The notes below the pieces were generated by a model that saw nothing but the letters and a program-made list of their open reading frames with translations, was not told the origin of the DNA and ran no database searches. A stretch of DNA of 11,096 nt from Legionellales bacterium UBA2469 (GTDB lineage Bacteria > Pseudomonadota > Gammaproteobacteria > Legionellales > Legionellaceae), in the NCBI GenBank assembly GCA_002342175.1, contig DDPL01000009.1, forward strand, positions 315 to 11,410. Reading direction: 5' to 3'. The position numbers were made by a program, and so were the translations under genes. Positions within the stretch are counted from its first letter, which is position 1. Each line of letters begins with the position of its first letter. Positions 1-7,745 of this stretch are shown in pieces.

Positions 1-1097
1 AAGGATGAAAAGAAACCATAGGTAAAAGTACAAAAAATAATAAAACTTAGTTCAGTTGCCAAATGAATGAATCCAAAATACGATAAACTTAATCCAAGCA
101 TGCAACTGTTGATGATCAAAAGTCTTTTGTACCCAAAACGATGCGGGAGATGAACCGTTAACGGTTTGGCAAGCATCGCCCCTATGGCAAGGGGAACCAA
201 TAATAACCCGGAAAGTTGTGGTGAGAATCCTAAATTGACTTGTAACAACATGGGTAAAATAAAAGGTAATCCTCCAAAACTAAAGCGATAAAGCAGATTT
301 CCAATCATGGCAATTCTAAAAGTACGAATCTCGAGTAGATGAATATTAATAATTTGATGAGGTTTTCCATACGAATGCCAAATGTATAGAAGAAATAATA
401 ATGCTGCTGAACATAAACAACTCATGATAATGGCGTTATTGAACTTTGATTCAGTGACACAAGCCATGCCAAATGTACTGAGTGCCAAGCCTAGGCCGAA
501 TAATATAAAGCCCAATTTATCCAAACGGTGACTTTGTTTGCGTGTATCTGGCGGTAAAAATTTATAGCATAAAAAAATGTTGATTATGCCTATGGGAATA
601 TTAATCCAGAATATCCATCGATAGGAAAAATGAGATGTAATAAAACCACCTAAAACCGGTCCGACAATCATTCCCATTGAAGCAACCATTAAGACATCAC
701 TCATTTTCTCTACAATCTCATGTTTTTTAAAAGCACGCATTAAAATCAAACGTCCAATTGGTGTCGTCAGCGATCCCCCTAATCCTTGAAAAAAACGACC
801 CACAATTAAATGCACCAGATTGTCGGTAAAACCGCACCATAAAGAACTGAAGGTGAATAATGAAATGCCAAACATAAAAGAACGTTTTGCGCCGTACCTA
901 TCTGCAATCCATCCGCTGATGGGTAAAAAAATAGCAAGACTCATCAGATAACTGATAAGGGCGAGTTTAAGATCAATAGGATTCAGATGAAAGCTCTTGG
1001 CCATCGACGGAATAGCTGTGTTGAGAATGGATGTATCAATGGAGTCCATAAACATCACAAACGCAATAATGACAATGATAATAGGTCTTTTTTTCAT
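1..1097 (-). CDS. MFS multidrug-efflux-type transporter (DHA2/MdtD-like), 3' end cut by window edge
   Basis: Inner-membrane major facilitator of the proton-antiport drug-efflux kind. About 365 codons are visible, open without a frameshift to the left edge; the C-terminus lies outside. Visible family marks: an N-terminal membrane segment ending in MDSIDTSILNTAIPSM (motif D1 region), motif A as GWIADRYGAKR after the second helix, motif C as GPVLGG in the fifth helix, and RWIFWINIPIGI in the sixth. These closely follow the known pattern of E. coli MdtD and other EmrB/QacA-type proteins; about eleven hydrophobic segments can be counted. The ATG at 1097 is chosen because no ATG, GTG or TTG occurs in frame between it and the ispB stop, and the distance to the NTAIPSM motif equals that in MdtD. 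There is no Shine-Dalgarno: the tRNA-Pro CCA end lies 6 nt upstream. The transported substrate is not predictable. Confidence 0.9.
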   Translation of the reverse strand, partial: MKKRPIIIVIIAFVMFMDSIDTSILNTAIPSMAKSFHLNPIDLKLALISYLMSLAIFLPISGWIADRYGAKRSFMFGISLFTFSSLWCGFTDNLVHLIVGRFFQGLGGSLTTPIGRLILMRAFKKHEIVEKMSDVLMVASMGMIVGPVLGGFITSHFSYRWIFWINIPIGIINIFLCYKFLPPDTRKQSHRLDKLGFILFGLGLALSTFGMACVTESKFNNAIIMSCLCSAALLFLLYIWHSYGKPHQIINIHLLEIRTFRIAMIGNLLYRFSFGGLPFILPMLLQVNLGFSPQLSGLLLVPLAIGAMLAKPLTVHLPHRFGYKRLLIINSCMLGLSLSYFGFIHLATELSFIIFCTFTYGFFSS

Positions 1098-1103
1098 AAA
1101 AAA

Positions 1104-1180
1104 TGGTCGGAGTAACTGGATTTGAACCAGCGACCCCTGCCTCCCGAAGGCAGTGCTCTTCCAGACTGAGCTACACTCCG
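1104..1180 (-). tRNA. tRNA-Pro (anticodon CGG), CCA encoded
   Basis: The minus strand gives a 77-nt cloverleaf. The acceptor arm CGGAGTG pairs with TACTCCG (one G-T pair), followed by discriminator A and an encoded CCA (1104-1106). The D arm contains AGCTCAGTCTGGAAGAGC. The anticodon stem CTGCC/GGCAG encloses the loop TTCGGGA, giving anticodon CGG at 1144-1146 with G37. The T arm carries GGTTCAAATCC. It decodes the proline codon CCG. The gene starts 4 nt after the ispB stop codon and its CCA is followed by six T and then the ATG of the transporter, so it is embedded in what looks like a single transcription unit. No separate promoter is evident in the 4-nt gap; one could lie within the end of ispB. 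Confidence 0.97.
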
Positions 1181-1184
1181 TTGT

Positions 1185-2153
1185 TTAATGTTGTCGAATA
1201 ACACTGAACTTTGCCAATTCAATCAGTGCATCTTTAAATTTAGATTCAGGAAGAATTTCAAGGCAAATTATCGCCGCCTTGGACTCTTTTTCTGCGGTTT
1301 CTTGCGTAAAGGCAATCGCGCCGGTATCTTTAATCGCAGTTAAAATATCTGGAAGATTTTCCCTGAGTCCCCCTTGTAAACTTTTTCGAATCATCTCCTG
1401 TTGTGCAGTTGTACCATGCTCTAAGGCATGTAAAACCGGCAAAGTGGCTTTCCCATCAGCCAAATCATCCCCAACATTTTTACCAATCGTTTGTGTATCT
1501 GAACAATAATCAAGTGCATCATCAATCAATTGAAAAGCATTTCCCAAATGAAGGCCATATTGGTACAGGCATTCTGCTGTTTTGGCATTTTGCCCCGCAA
1601 TAATCGCCCCAATCGATGCTGATGCTGCAAAAAGTAGTGATGTTTTCGCTTCAATCACATCAAAATAATCTTGAATGCTTAAATCGGCTTGATGTCGATT
1701 CATCAGTTGCTTGATTTCACCAAAGCCAATTTGATTGGCAATCCGTGTCATCAAATCTAAAATATCGAAGTTGCGTGTTTTGAGCAATAACTGGGTATGT
1801 AAAGTAAATAAGTAATCACCGACCAGGACGCTTGCTTTATTGCCCCATATTTCATGGGCTGTTTCTTTTCCACGTCGAAGTTTCGATTCATCAATCACAT
1901 CATCGTGTAATAGGGTGGCGGTATGAAAAAATTCAATCATGGCAGCCAAATCAATGTTTTGATTCCCCGTATAGTCAAATGCTTTACTGGTCAAAAGCAA
2001 TAATAGCGGGCGCAGTTGCTTCCCACCACCATCAAGCAAATGCTGTGTCATTTGAGCAATTAATGGGTGTTGGAATGCCACTTGCTGATGAATTAAAGCA
2101 TTCACTTGTGACAGCTCATCTTTTACCAGTATTCGAATATCTTGAATAGCCAT
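1185..2153 (-). CDS. ispB: Octaprenyl diphosphate synthase (long-chain polyprenyl synthase)
   Basis: A 322-residue trans-prenyltransferase that extends farnesyl diphosphate with isopentenyl diphosphate to make the side chain of ubiquinone. Visible motifs: GGGKQLRP at residues 43-49, which binds the diphosphate; the first aspartate-rich motif DDVID at 84-88 followed by RRGK; the second DDALD at 211-215; and GKNVGDDLADGKATLP at 224-239. Length and motif spacing match E. coli IspB (323 aa), and the stretch ahead of the first motif (FFHTATLLHDD) is of the long-chain type. Chain length (C40 or another) cannot be read with certainty. The start lies 17 nt after the liuE stop and has only a weak ribosome-binding site (GAGAT about 13 nt upstream). 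Since ispB is usually essential, an extra promoter inside liuE is likely but I could not identify one. Confidence 0.95.
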   Translation of the reverse strand: MAIQDIRILVKDELSQVNALIHQQVAFQHPLIAQMTQHLLDGGGKQLRPLLLLLTSKAFDYTGNQNIDLAAMIEFFHTATLLHDDVIDESKLRRGKETAHEIWGNKASVLVGDYLFTLHTQLLLKTRNFDILDLMTRIANQIGFGEIKQLMNRHQADLSIQDYFDVIEAKTSLLFAASASIGAIIAGQNAKTAECLYQYGLHLGNAFQLIDDALDYCSDTQTIGKNVGDDLADGKATLPVLHALEHGTTAQQEMIRKSLQGGLRENLPDILTAIKDTGAIAFTQETAEKESKAAIICLEILPESKFKDALIELAKFSVIRQH

Positions 2154-2170
2154 GAATTATCTATAATCTC

Positions 2171-3079
2171 TTATCGGGGTTCCGCCAATAATGCTTTGGC
2201 AACTTTAGACTGATTTTGTCGTTGTAATATACGACAGATTTTATCACCCAATTGCACGATTTGATAGATATCAACACCAGTTTCTAAACCCATCCCATGC
2301 ATAAGATATAATAAGTCTTCGGTTGCTAAATTACCTGAAGCGCCGCGTGCATAAGGACAACCACCGAGTCCTGCAAGTGAACTATCGAATTTGCGGATCT
2401 CATATTCGAGTGCGGCATAGACATTGGCAACTGCTTGACCGTAGGTATCATGAAAATGCATACAAATTTTATCATGATGCAGATGGGGTTGAATGGTTTT
2501 GAGCAATGCGTGAGTTTGTTTTGGTGTTCCTACGCCTATGGTATCTCCAAAGCTAATTTCTTGGACATCCATTGCCAATAACTGTTCAGCAACACGCAAT
2601 ACTTGAACCGGCGAAATTTCTCCTTCATAAGGACAGCCCAGAACACAAGAAATATAAGCTCGAATAGGAATTCGATGCATTTTCGCTTGCTTGACAACTG
2701 GTGCAAACCGTTCGAGACTTTCAGCAATACTACAGGAAATGTTGCGTTGGTTAAATGTTTCACTAGCTGCTGTAAAAATCGAAATCATTTGAATATCAAC
2801 GGATTGTGCCGCTTCCATTCCCTTTAAATTAGGGACGAGTGCAGAATAAATCACATCTGGATTTTTACGAATACGCTTATAGACATCGATGTTATCTGCT
2901 AATTGCGGGATTCGCTGCGGGTTGACAAAACTCGTCACTTCAATATGAGCTAACCCGGTGTCGGATAAGGCATTAATTAGATCGATTTTTGTGGATGTTG
3001 ATATAAATTGAGGCTCGTTTTGTAGTCCATCCCTGGGACCTACTTCAATAATTGTAACATCTCGTGTTTTATTCACCAT
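2171..3079 (-). CDS. liuE: Hydroxymethylglutaryl-CoA lyase
   Basis: Cleaves (S)-3-hydroxy-3-methylglutaryl-CoA to acetyl-CoA and acetoacetate, the last liu step of leucine breakdown. The 302-residue protein is a TIM-barrel enzyme of the HMGL-like family. Catalytic R16 and metal ligand D17 lie in VGPRDGLQNE near the N-terminus. H208 and H210 in CMHFHDTYG correspond to the metal-binding histidines of the human enzyme. The signature GLGGCPYARGASGN carries the catalytic Cys241 and ligand Asn250. The ATG overlaps the liuD stop by 11 nt, so translation is probably coupled. The 'GGCPYA...GNLATED' block separates it from isopropylmalate and homocitrate synthases. Confidence 0.96.
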   Translation of the reverse strand: MVNKTRDVTIIEVGPRDGLQNEPQFISTSTKIDLINALSDTGLAHIEVTSFVNPQRIPQLADNIDVYKRIRKNPDVIYSALVPNLKGMEAAQSVDIQMISIFTAASETFNQRNISCSIAESLERFAPVVKQAKMHRIPIRAYISCVLGCPYEGEISPVQVLRVAEQLLAMDVQEISFGDTIGVGTPKQTHALLKTIQPHLHHDKICMHFHDTYGQAVANVYAALEYEIRKFDSSLAGLGGCPYARGASGNLATEDLLYLMHGMGLETGVDIYQIVQLGDKICRILQRQNQSKVAKALLAEPR

Positions 3080-5039
3080 GTGATAACTCTATCAGCTGTT
3101 GTCCTTCTTGTACTTGCTGTCCTGTTTTATAGAACAGATGTTTTATCATACCATCATGTGGCGCATAAATGGTATGTTCCATTTTCATGGCTTCTAGAAT
3201 CAGCAGAGCCTCACCTTGCACAATTAAATCACCTTGTTCTTTTAAAATGGCCACAATCGTTGCTGGCATGGGTGCCATGATGCAATGCTCTTGATCGTTT
3301 GTTGATTGTTGTTGGGGCTTATGGTTAAGGACATGCACTTTAATGCTTTCCGAACAAGCATGAATGCGCCATGGATTTGTCCATTCCAACTGATATTGAA
3401 AATGTTCACCATCCACATCCAATTGTAGGTAAGGATGTTGGTAGTGGTAGTAAATGGTTAAAGGCGATGAAGAGGGGCTGAAGCGCCAGGTCACTTCTCC
3501 AGGACAGTTGTATTGAAGCCAAATATCTACCGTGTTCTCATCAATCTGCAACGTTAAGGGATAAAAAGTAGGATGATGAAGTTGAAAACCGACCCAATCG
3601 TTTGGCATCGGTTGGTTTTTCCAGAACTCAATTGAATTCATGGCAAGAAGCGCAGATATTTTATTTTCCTGACGCCAATGGCTTTCGGGTAACTGTAAAT
3701 GTTGTAAATAATCGATGGGCACAGCACCTTTTAACCACTGTGGTTCTTGTAGCAATTGTTGTAGATAGGGTAAATTGGTTTGTAAGCCCAAAAGAACTGT
3801 ATTTTTTAAAGACTGCTGCATGAGGTGAATCGCGTCATCTCGTGTGTCGGCCCAAACAATACTTTTTGCCATTAAGGAATCATAATGAGACTCGATGGTT
3901 TGCCCTCGCTGAATCCCTGTATCAACGCGAGTTTCTGTGGGCCATTGTAAATCAGTGATGGTTCCTTGGCTTGGTTTAAAGTCAAGTTCTGGGATTTCGG
4001 CACAGATGCGACACTCAATTGCATGCCCATGTGGTTTTTCAGGTTGCTGAATAGAGAGATGTTTTCCTTCAGCAATTTTAATTTGCCATTCGACCAAATC
4101 AAGACCAGTAATCATTTCAGTAATGGGATGTTCAACTTGTAGTCGGGCATTCATCTCCATAAAATAGAGGTTCTGGTTATCTTCTAATAAAAATTCAACT
4201 GTACCAGCATTGGTATAGTCAAAGGTTTTGGCAACTTCAATCGCTGCTGAATAGAGTTCTTTTCTGATGTTATCAGAGAGTTTAATTGCCGGGGCTTCTT
4301 CAATAATTTTTTGTTGTCGGCGCTGAACCGAACAGTCTCTTTCAAATAAATGAATCGCGTGCCCATGCTGGTCGGCTATAATCTGAACTTCAAGATGTCG
4401 AGGATGTTGAATGAGCTTTTCAAGCATTAATTCATCGTTATTGAAATAGCTTTTGGCTTCGCGTCGGGCGGATTCCAGACCTAATTTAAAATCTTTTGGA
4501 TCATGAATAATTTTAAGTCCCTTACCTCCGCCACCGTGTGTGGCTTTGATGACAACTGGAAATCCGATTTCATGCGCTGCTTTCTCAAGGCTGTCATTGT
4601 CAGGATTTTTCGGATGAAACCCGGGAATTAATCGGACATGTTTGGCGCAGGTGAGCAGGGCTTTAGCCATTTGTTTTGAACCAACTGCACGCATCGCTTG
4701 GCTATTAGGACCAATAAATACCACATTGGATTTTTCACAAGCTTCGGCAAATTCAGGGTTTTCAGATAGAAAACCATAACCTGGATGAATTGCATCGACT
4801 TTGGCTTCTTGTGCAACTTTTAGGATGCGTTCAATATTTAAATAACTTTGTAAAGGAGATGCAGGGCCAATACAAAACGCATGGGTCGCCATGCGCACGT
4901 GAGGACTAAATCGGTCCGCTTCAGAATACACCGCAACACTTTCTATATGCAGTCGATTGAGGGTTCGTATAATACGGCAGGCGATTTCCCCACGATTGGC
5001 AATCAAGATTCGTTTAAAGGAGTGGTTTGATAATTTCAT
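3069..5039 (-). CDS. liuD: 3-methylcrotonyl-CoA carboxylase, biotin carboxylase/biotin carrier subunit
   Basis: The alpha subunit of methylcrotonyl-CoA carboxylase: it carboxylates biotin with ATP and bicarbonate and carries it to LiuB. The protein has 656 residues, as expected for LiuD. Domains: N-terminal biotin-carboxylase domain (RILIANRGEIA near residue 10, HPGYGFLSEN at 85-94), the ATP-grasp with its glycine loop GGGGKG at 169-174, HLEVQI at 215-220, RDCSVQRR at 234-241 and EMNARLQVEHP at 295-305; a less conserved middle part; and a C-terminal biotinyl domain with EAMKMEH, biotinyl-lysine about residue 619. The frame is open upstream to 5120, but the extra 27 residues fall inside liuC and lack family character. 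ATG 5039 forms an ATGA overlap with the liuC stop and begins just ahead of the conserved domain. A propionyl- or geranyl-CoA carboxylase alpha subunit is a weaker alternative, excluded by context. Confidence 0.95.
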   Translation of the reverse strand: MKLSNHSFKRILIANRGEIACRIIRTLNRLHIESVAVYSEADRFSPHVRMATHAFCIGPASPLQSYLNIERILKVAQEAKVDAIHPGYGFLSENPEFAEACEKSNVVFIGPNSQAMRAVGSKQMAKALLTCAKHVRLIPGFHPKNPDNDSLEKAAHEIGFPVVIKATHGGGGKGLKIIHDPKDFKLGLESARREAKSYFNNDELMLEKLIQHPRHLEVQIIADQHGHAIHLFERDCSVQRRQQKIIEEAPAIKLSDNIRKELYSAAIEVAKTFDYTNAGTVEFLLEDNQNLYFMEMNARLQVEHPITEMITGLDLVEWQIKIAEGKHLSIQQPEKPHGHAIECRICAEIPELDFKPSQGTITDLQWPTETRVDTGIQRGQTIESHYDSLMAKSIVWADTRDDAIHLMQQSLKNTVLLGLQTNLPYLQQLLQEPQWLKGAVPIDYLQHLQLPESHWRQENKISALLAMNSIEFWKNQPMPNDWVGFQLHHPTFYPLTLQIDENTVDIWLQYNCPGEVTWRFSPSSSPLTIYYHYQHPYLQLDVDGEHFQYQLEWTNPWRIHACSESIKVHVLNHKPQQQSTNDQEHCIMAPMPATIVAILKEQGDLIVQGEALLILEAMKMEHTIYAPHDGMIKHLFYKTGQQVQEGQQLIELSHGE

Positions 5040-5800
5040 GCTTTTCTCGCAGATAAAAATATTTGCAATAAATGTTGGGCGGTTGTAGACATGCGAACTT
5101 CTGCAAGTTTTTGAGCGCAATATAAGGTAATGTCTTCATCAATCGGATGAAGGGCGATGTCATGTAACCATGATTTGATGGTTGCTAACGTTTCTGGCGG
5201 CAACTGTAACCAATGGGATAGTATGGTTTGAGCACTGGTTTGAAGATGATTGAGCTCGACCACTTCATCGATGAGTTGATATTGGAGTGCTGTGTGTGCC
5301 GAAAATTTTTCTGCCGACAGAAAAAAACGTTTAGTCGCTTTTTTGCCCATGGACTCTAAAATATAAGGACTAATCACAGCCGGAATTAACCCTAATTTGG
5401 CTTCAGAAAAACAAAACTCCGCATGTGATACTGCGATACAATAATCACTGGCTGCAATAAAGCCTAATGCACCACCAAATGCAGAACCTTGGACAAGGCA
5501 TAGTGTTGGTTTAGGGCTATGGTGCCAAAGATAGAGAACATCTGCCAATTGTTTGGCTTGGGCAATGTTTTCAGCGAAGGGGGCTTGTGAAATCGTTTGC
5601 ATGGAATGTAAATCGGCACCTGCTGAAAAAAAGCGGCCTTGGGCACATAAAACCATCGCTTTAACCTCAGGCGTATCAACACCCATTTGAATCATTGATT
5701 GAAGTTCATCGAGCAATGATTCGTTAAAGGCATTGTGTTTATCGATGCGTTCTAAGCTAATCCATAAAACATGGTCTAGAAGATTTGATTGGCAATTCAT
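5036..5800 (-). CDS. liuC: 3-methylglutaconyl-CoA hydratase (crotonase family)
   Basis: Hydrates 3-methylglutaconyl-CoA to HMG-CoA. From ATG 5800 the protein has 254 residues with the crotonase fold: oxyanion-hole segment RFFSAGADL around 56-64, a second one GGALGF at 109-114, and FSEAKLGLIPAVISPYI from 131, whose IPAVISP form is typical of bacterial LiuC-type hydratases rather than of fatty-acid enoyl-CoA hydratases. An upstream in-frame ATG at 5812 exists, but ATG 5800 is preferred: GGAG at 5807-5810 lies 6 nt ahead of it and it shares its A with the liuB stop (TGATG). It overlaps liuD by 4 nt. Without the neighbours it would only be called an enoyl-CoA hydratase. Confidence 0.92.
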   Translation of the reverse strand: MNCQSNLLDHVLWISLERIDKHNAFNESLLDELQSMIQMGVDTPEVKAMVLCAQGRFFSAGADLHSMQTISQAPFAENIAQAKQLADVLYLWHHSPKPTLCLVQGSAFGGALGFIAASDYCIAVSHAEFCFSEAKLGLIPAVISPYILESMGKKATKRFFLSAEKFSAHTALQYQLIDEVVELNHLQTSAQTILSHWLQLPPETLATIKSWLHDIALHPIDEDITLYCAQKLAEVRMSTTAQHLLQIFLSARKA

Positions 5801-7407
5801 CACATTCTCCATACGCCATATTGGCTCTCAGGGAAAGGCGCATTCATACATATTTTAAGACTGTAGCCTAAGACCTTTCGTGTATCTGAGGGCATAATGA
5901 TGCCGTCATCCCATAAGCGAGCACTGGCATATAGGGGATGACCTTGGGTTTCATATTGTTGCCGTAATTGGTTTTTAAATGACACTTGAGAAGCCTCCGG
6001 CCATTCTTGCTTATCCTTTGCCATTTTGTCGAGTTTAATTTGTGAAAGAACTTGGGCCGCTTGCTCCCCCCCCATGACGCTGATACGGCTTGTGGGCCAA
6101 GACCATAAAAAGCGAGGGCTAAAACCTCGACCACACATGGCATAATTTCCAGCACCAAAACTACCACCAATCAATACGGCTATCTTAGGAACGGCGGCAT
6201 TTGCAACAGCAGCAACCATTTTGGCGCCATGTTTAGCAATACCAGATGCCTCGTATTTTTGCCCAACCATGAATCCTGTGATGTTTTGTAAAAAAAGAAT
6301 TGGGATTTGGCGTTGTGTGCAGAGTTGAACAAAATGTGCACCTTTTTGTGCACATTCTGAAAATAATATGCCGTTGTTAGCAATAATACCAACCGGATAC
6401 CCATAAATTTGGGCAAAACCACAAACCAAGGTTTTTCCAAATAAAGCCTTGAACTCAGAAAAAGAGGAGCCATCGACAATCCGCGCAATAATTTCATGAA
6501 TATCAATGGGCTTTCTTAAATCCGCCGGTGCTAAAGCATTGAGCTCTGATGGGGAGTATATAGGTTCTGGGGCTTGTGTTAGAGGTGAATATTGCACTTT
6601 GGGTGGCGGGAGGTGGGATACAATTTCACGAGCAATATCTAAGGCATGGTGATCATTATGGGCATAATAGTCTGCAACGCCTGATTGTTCGCAGTGCACA
6701 TTGGCTCCTCCTAAGCTTTCAGCGTCAATAACCTCTCCTGTTGCTGCTTTCACCAAAGGCGGACCACCTAAGAAAATGGTGGCTTGATTCTTAACCATAA
6801 TGACTTGATCGGCCATCGCAGGAACATAGGCACCACCTGCGGTACATGAACCCATCACGACAGCAATTTGCGGAATATTCATGGCAGAAAGTTGAGCTTG
6901 GTTATAAAAGATACGTCCAAAATGTTCTTTATCAGGAAAGACCTCATCTTGAGCGGGTAAAAAGGCACCACCTGAATCTACCAAATAAATACAAGGTAGA
7001 TGATTTTCTCGAGCAATTTCTTGAGCGCGCAAATGTTTTTTGACGGTTAATGGATAGTATGTTCCACCTTTGACGGTTGCATCATTAATGACAATCATGC
7101 AGTCACGGCCATGAATCTGTCCAACACCTGCGATAACACCAGCAGCTGGAATATTATCGGCATAGACTTCATGCGCAGCAAACATTGAAATTTCTAAAAA
7201 AGGACTACCAGTATCTAGTAAATAGCTAAGTCTCTCCCTGGGGAGTAGACGACCTTGGGCCTGATGTCGGGCTTTAATTTTCTCATCTCCACCAGCCATG
7301 ATTTTTTCTTGCAATTGTTGCAAATGATTCATTTGTTCATGGATATTTTTTAGATTATTTTGAATCAAGTCTGATTGAAGATTGATTTGACTATTTAAAA
7401 TACTCAT
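5800..7407 (-). CDS. liuB: 3-methylcrotonyl-CoA carboxylase, carboxyltransferase (beta) subunit
   Basis: Transfers the carboxyl group from biotin on LiuD to 3-methylcrotonyl-CoA. The 535-residue protein matches LiuB length. The N-terminal carboxyltransferase half holds [17 protein letters not shown] at 143-159 and [14 protein letters not shown] at 185-198; the C-terminal half holds [10 protein letters not shown] near 373-382, [12 protein letters not shown] at 416-426 and [10 protein letters not shown] at 442-451, all characteristic of methylcrotonyl- rather than propionyl-CoA carboxylase. ATG 7407 has AAGGA 5 nt upstream and overlaps the previous gene by ATGA. Two curiosities lie inside: a run of eight G on the coding strand (6066-6073) and a perfect 9-bp hairpin (6333-6356). 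Confidence 0.96.
   Translation of the reverse strand: MSILNSQINLQSDLIQNNLKNIHEQMNHLQQLQEKIMAGGDEKIKARHQAQGRLLPRERLSYLLDTGSPFLEISMFAAHEVYADNIPAAGVIAGVGQIHGRDCMIVINDATVKGGTYYPLTVKKHLRAQEIARENHLPCIYLVDSGGAFLPAQDEVFPDKEHFGRIFYNQAQLSAMNIPQIAVVMGSCTAGGAYVPAMADQVIMVKNQATIFLGGPPLVKAATGEVIDAESLGGANVHCEQSGVADYYAHNDHHALDIAREIVSHLPPPKVQYSPLTQAPEPIYSPSELNALAPADLRKPIDIHEIIARIVDGSSFSEFKALFGKTLVCGFAQIYGYPVGIIANNGILFSECAQKGAHFVQLCTQRQIPILFLQNITGFMVGQKYEASGIAKHGAKMVAAVANAAVPKIAVLIGGSFGAGNYAMCGRGFSPRFLWSWPTSRISVMGGEQAAQVLSQIKLDKMAKDKQEWPEASQVSFKNQLRQQYETQGHPLYASARLWDDGIIMPSDTRKVLGYSLKICMNAPFPESQYGVWRM
6333..6356 (-). repeat. Perfect 9-bp inverted repeat inside liuB
   Basis: Arms AATGTGCAC (6333-6341) and GTGCACATT (6348-6356) are exact reverse complements around a 6-nt loop. 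On the liuB coding strand the right end of the stem runs into TTTTGTT, so the RNA would resemble a weak intrinsic terminator or pause hairpin. It encodes residues about 352-358 of LiuB (CAQKGAH). Whether it has a function is unknown. Confidence 0.6.
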
Positions 7408-7745
7408 GCCGTTCCTTGACGAAGTAAAAGTGTTCCGCCGTTAAACACCAGCCATAGAAATAAAAGCAATAAATTTGGACTTTTAAATTCGCTGTGTTTC
7501 ACAAATTTATAATAAACATCGACGATAATGGTCAGCAATAGAGGCCAAAAGACACACGCCAATAAGTCCATTAAATAAGGGAAAATTTGAATACCCATTT
7601 GTTTTTGAATGACAGGTCCCAATTGTCGAAAAAATTTCAAGGTCATGATTTGAAATTTATATATCAAAATAATTATTTTTTTGATGAATGGGGTAGCTAA
7701 ACTTAAAACCAAGACGGTTAAAAAACGATAATGTATATCTTTCAT
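7404..7745 (-). CDS. Small membrane protein of unknown function in the liu operon
   Basis: I do not recognise this 113-residue protein. It is strongly hydrophobic and basic, with probable membrane segments at about 7-28, 53-78 and 91-108, separated by a basic, amphipathic stretch (residues 30-50) and a short charged loop around 80-89 ([10 protein letters not shown]). No cysteine pair, metal motif or catalytic signature is visible. The last two segments with D76 and the FKS loop faintly recall the two-helix PLDc_N membrane domain, but this is a guess by eye. The gene is clearly translated: ATG 7745 shares its A with the thiolase stop (TGATG), AAGGA lies 7 nt upstream, and its stop overlaps the liuB start (ATGA). 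It therefore sits between two enzymes of the pathway and should be made with them. Possible roles are membrane docking or transport of a branched-chain acid or CoA-pathway product; nothing in the sequence decides. Confidence 0.85.
   Translation of the reverse strand: MKDIHYRFLTVLVLSLATPFIKKIIILIYKFQIMTLKFFRQLGPVIQKQMGIQIFPYLMDLLACVFWPLLLTIIVDVYYKFVKHSEFKSPNLLLLFLWLVFNGGTLLLRQGTA

Noticed and set aside
1104..1180. tRNA-Pro as integration site of a genomic island
   Set aside because: No second copy of the tRNA 3' end, no integrase in the window, and a conserved-looking gene begins 7 nt after the tRNA.
1279..2149. Plus-strand open frames across ispB and similar ones across the liu genes
   Set aside because: They are antisense shadows of well-supported conserved genes and show no motif or ribosome-binding site of their own.
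5040..5120. Upstream ATG that would lengthen LiuD by 27 residues
   Set aside because: The extension lies in liuC, has no family character and removes the ATGA coupling; ATG 5039 starts just before the conserved biotin-carboxylase domain.
5801..5812. Upstream ATG for liuC
   Set aside because: It lacks a ribosome-binding site, while ATG 5800 has GGAG at 6 nt and a TGATG overlap with liuB.
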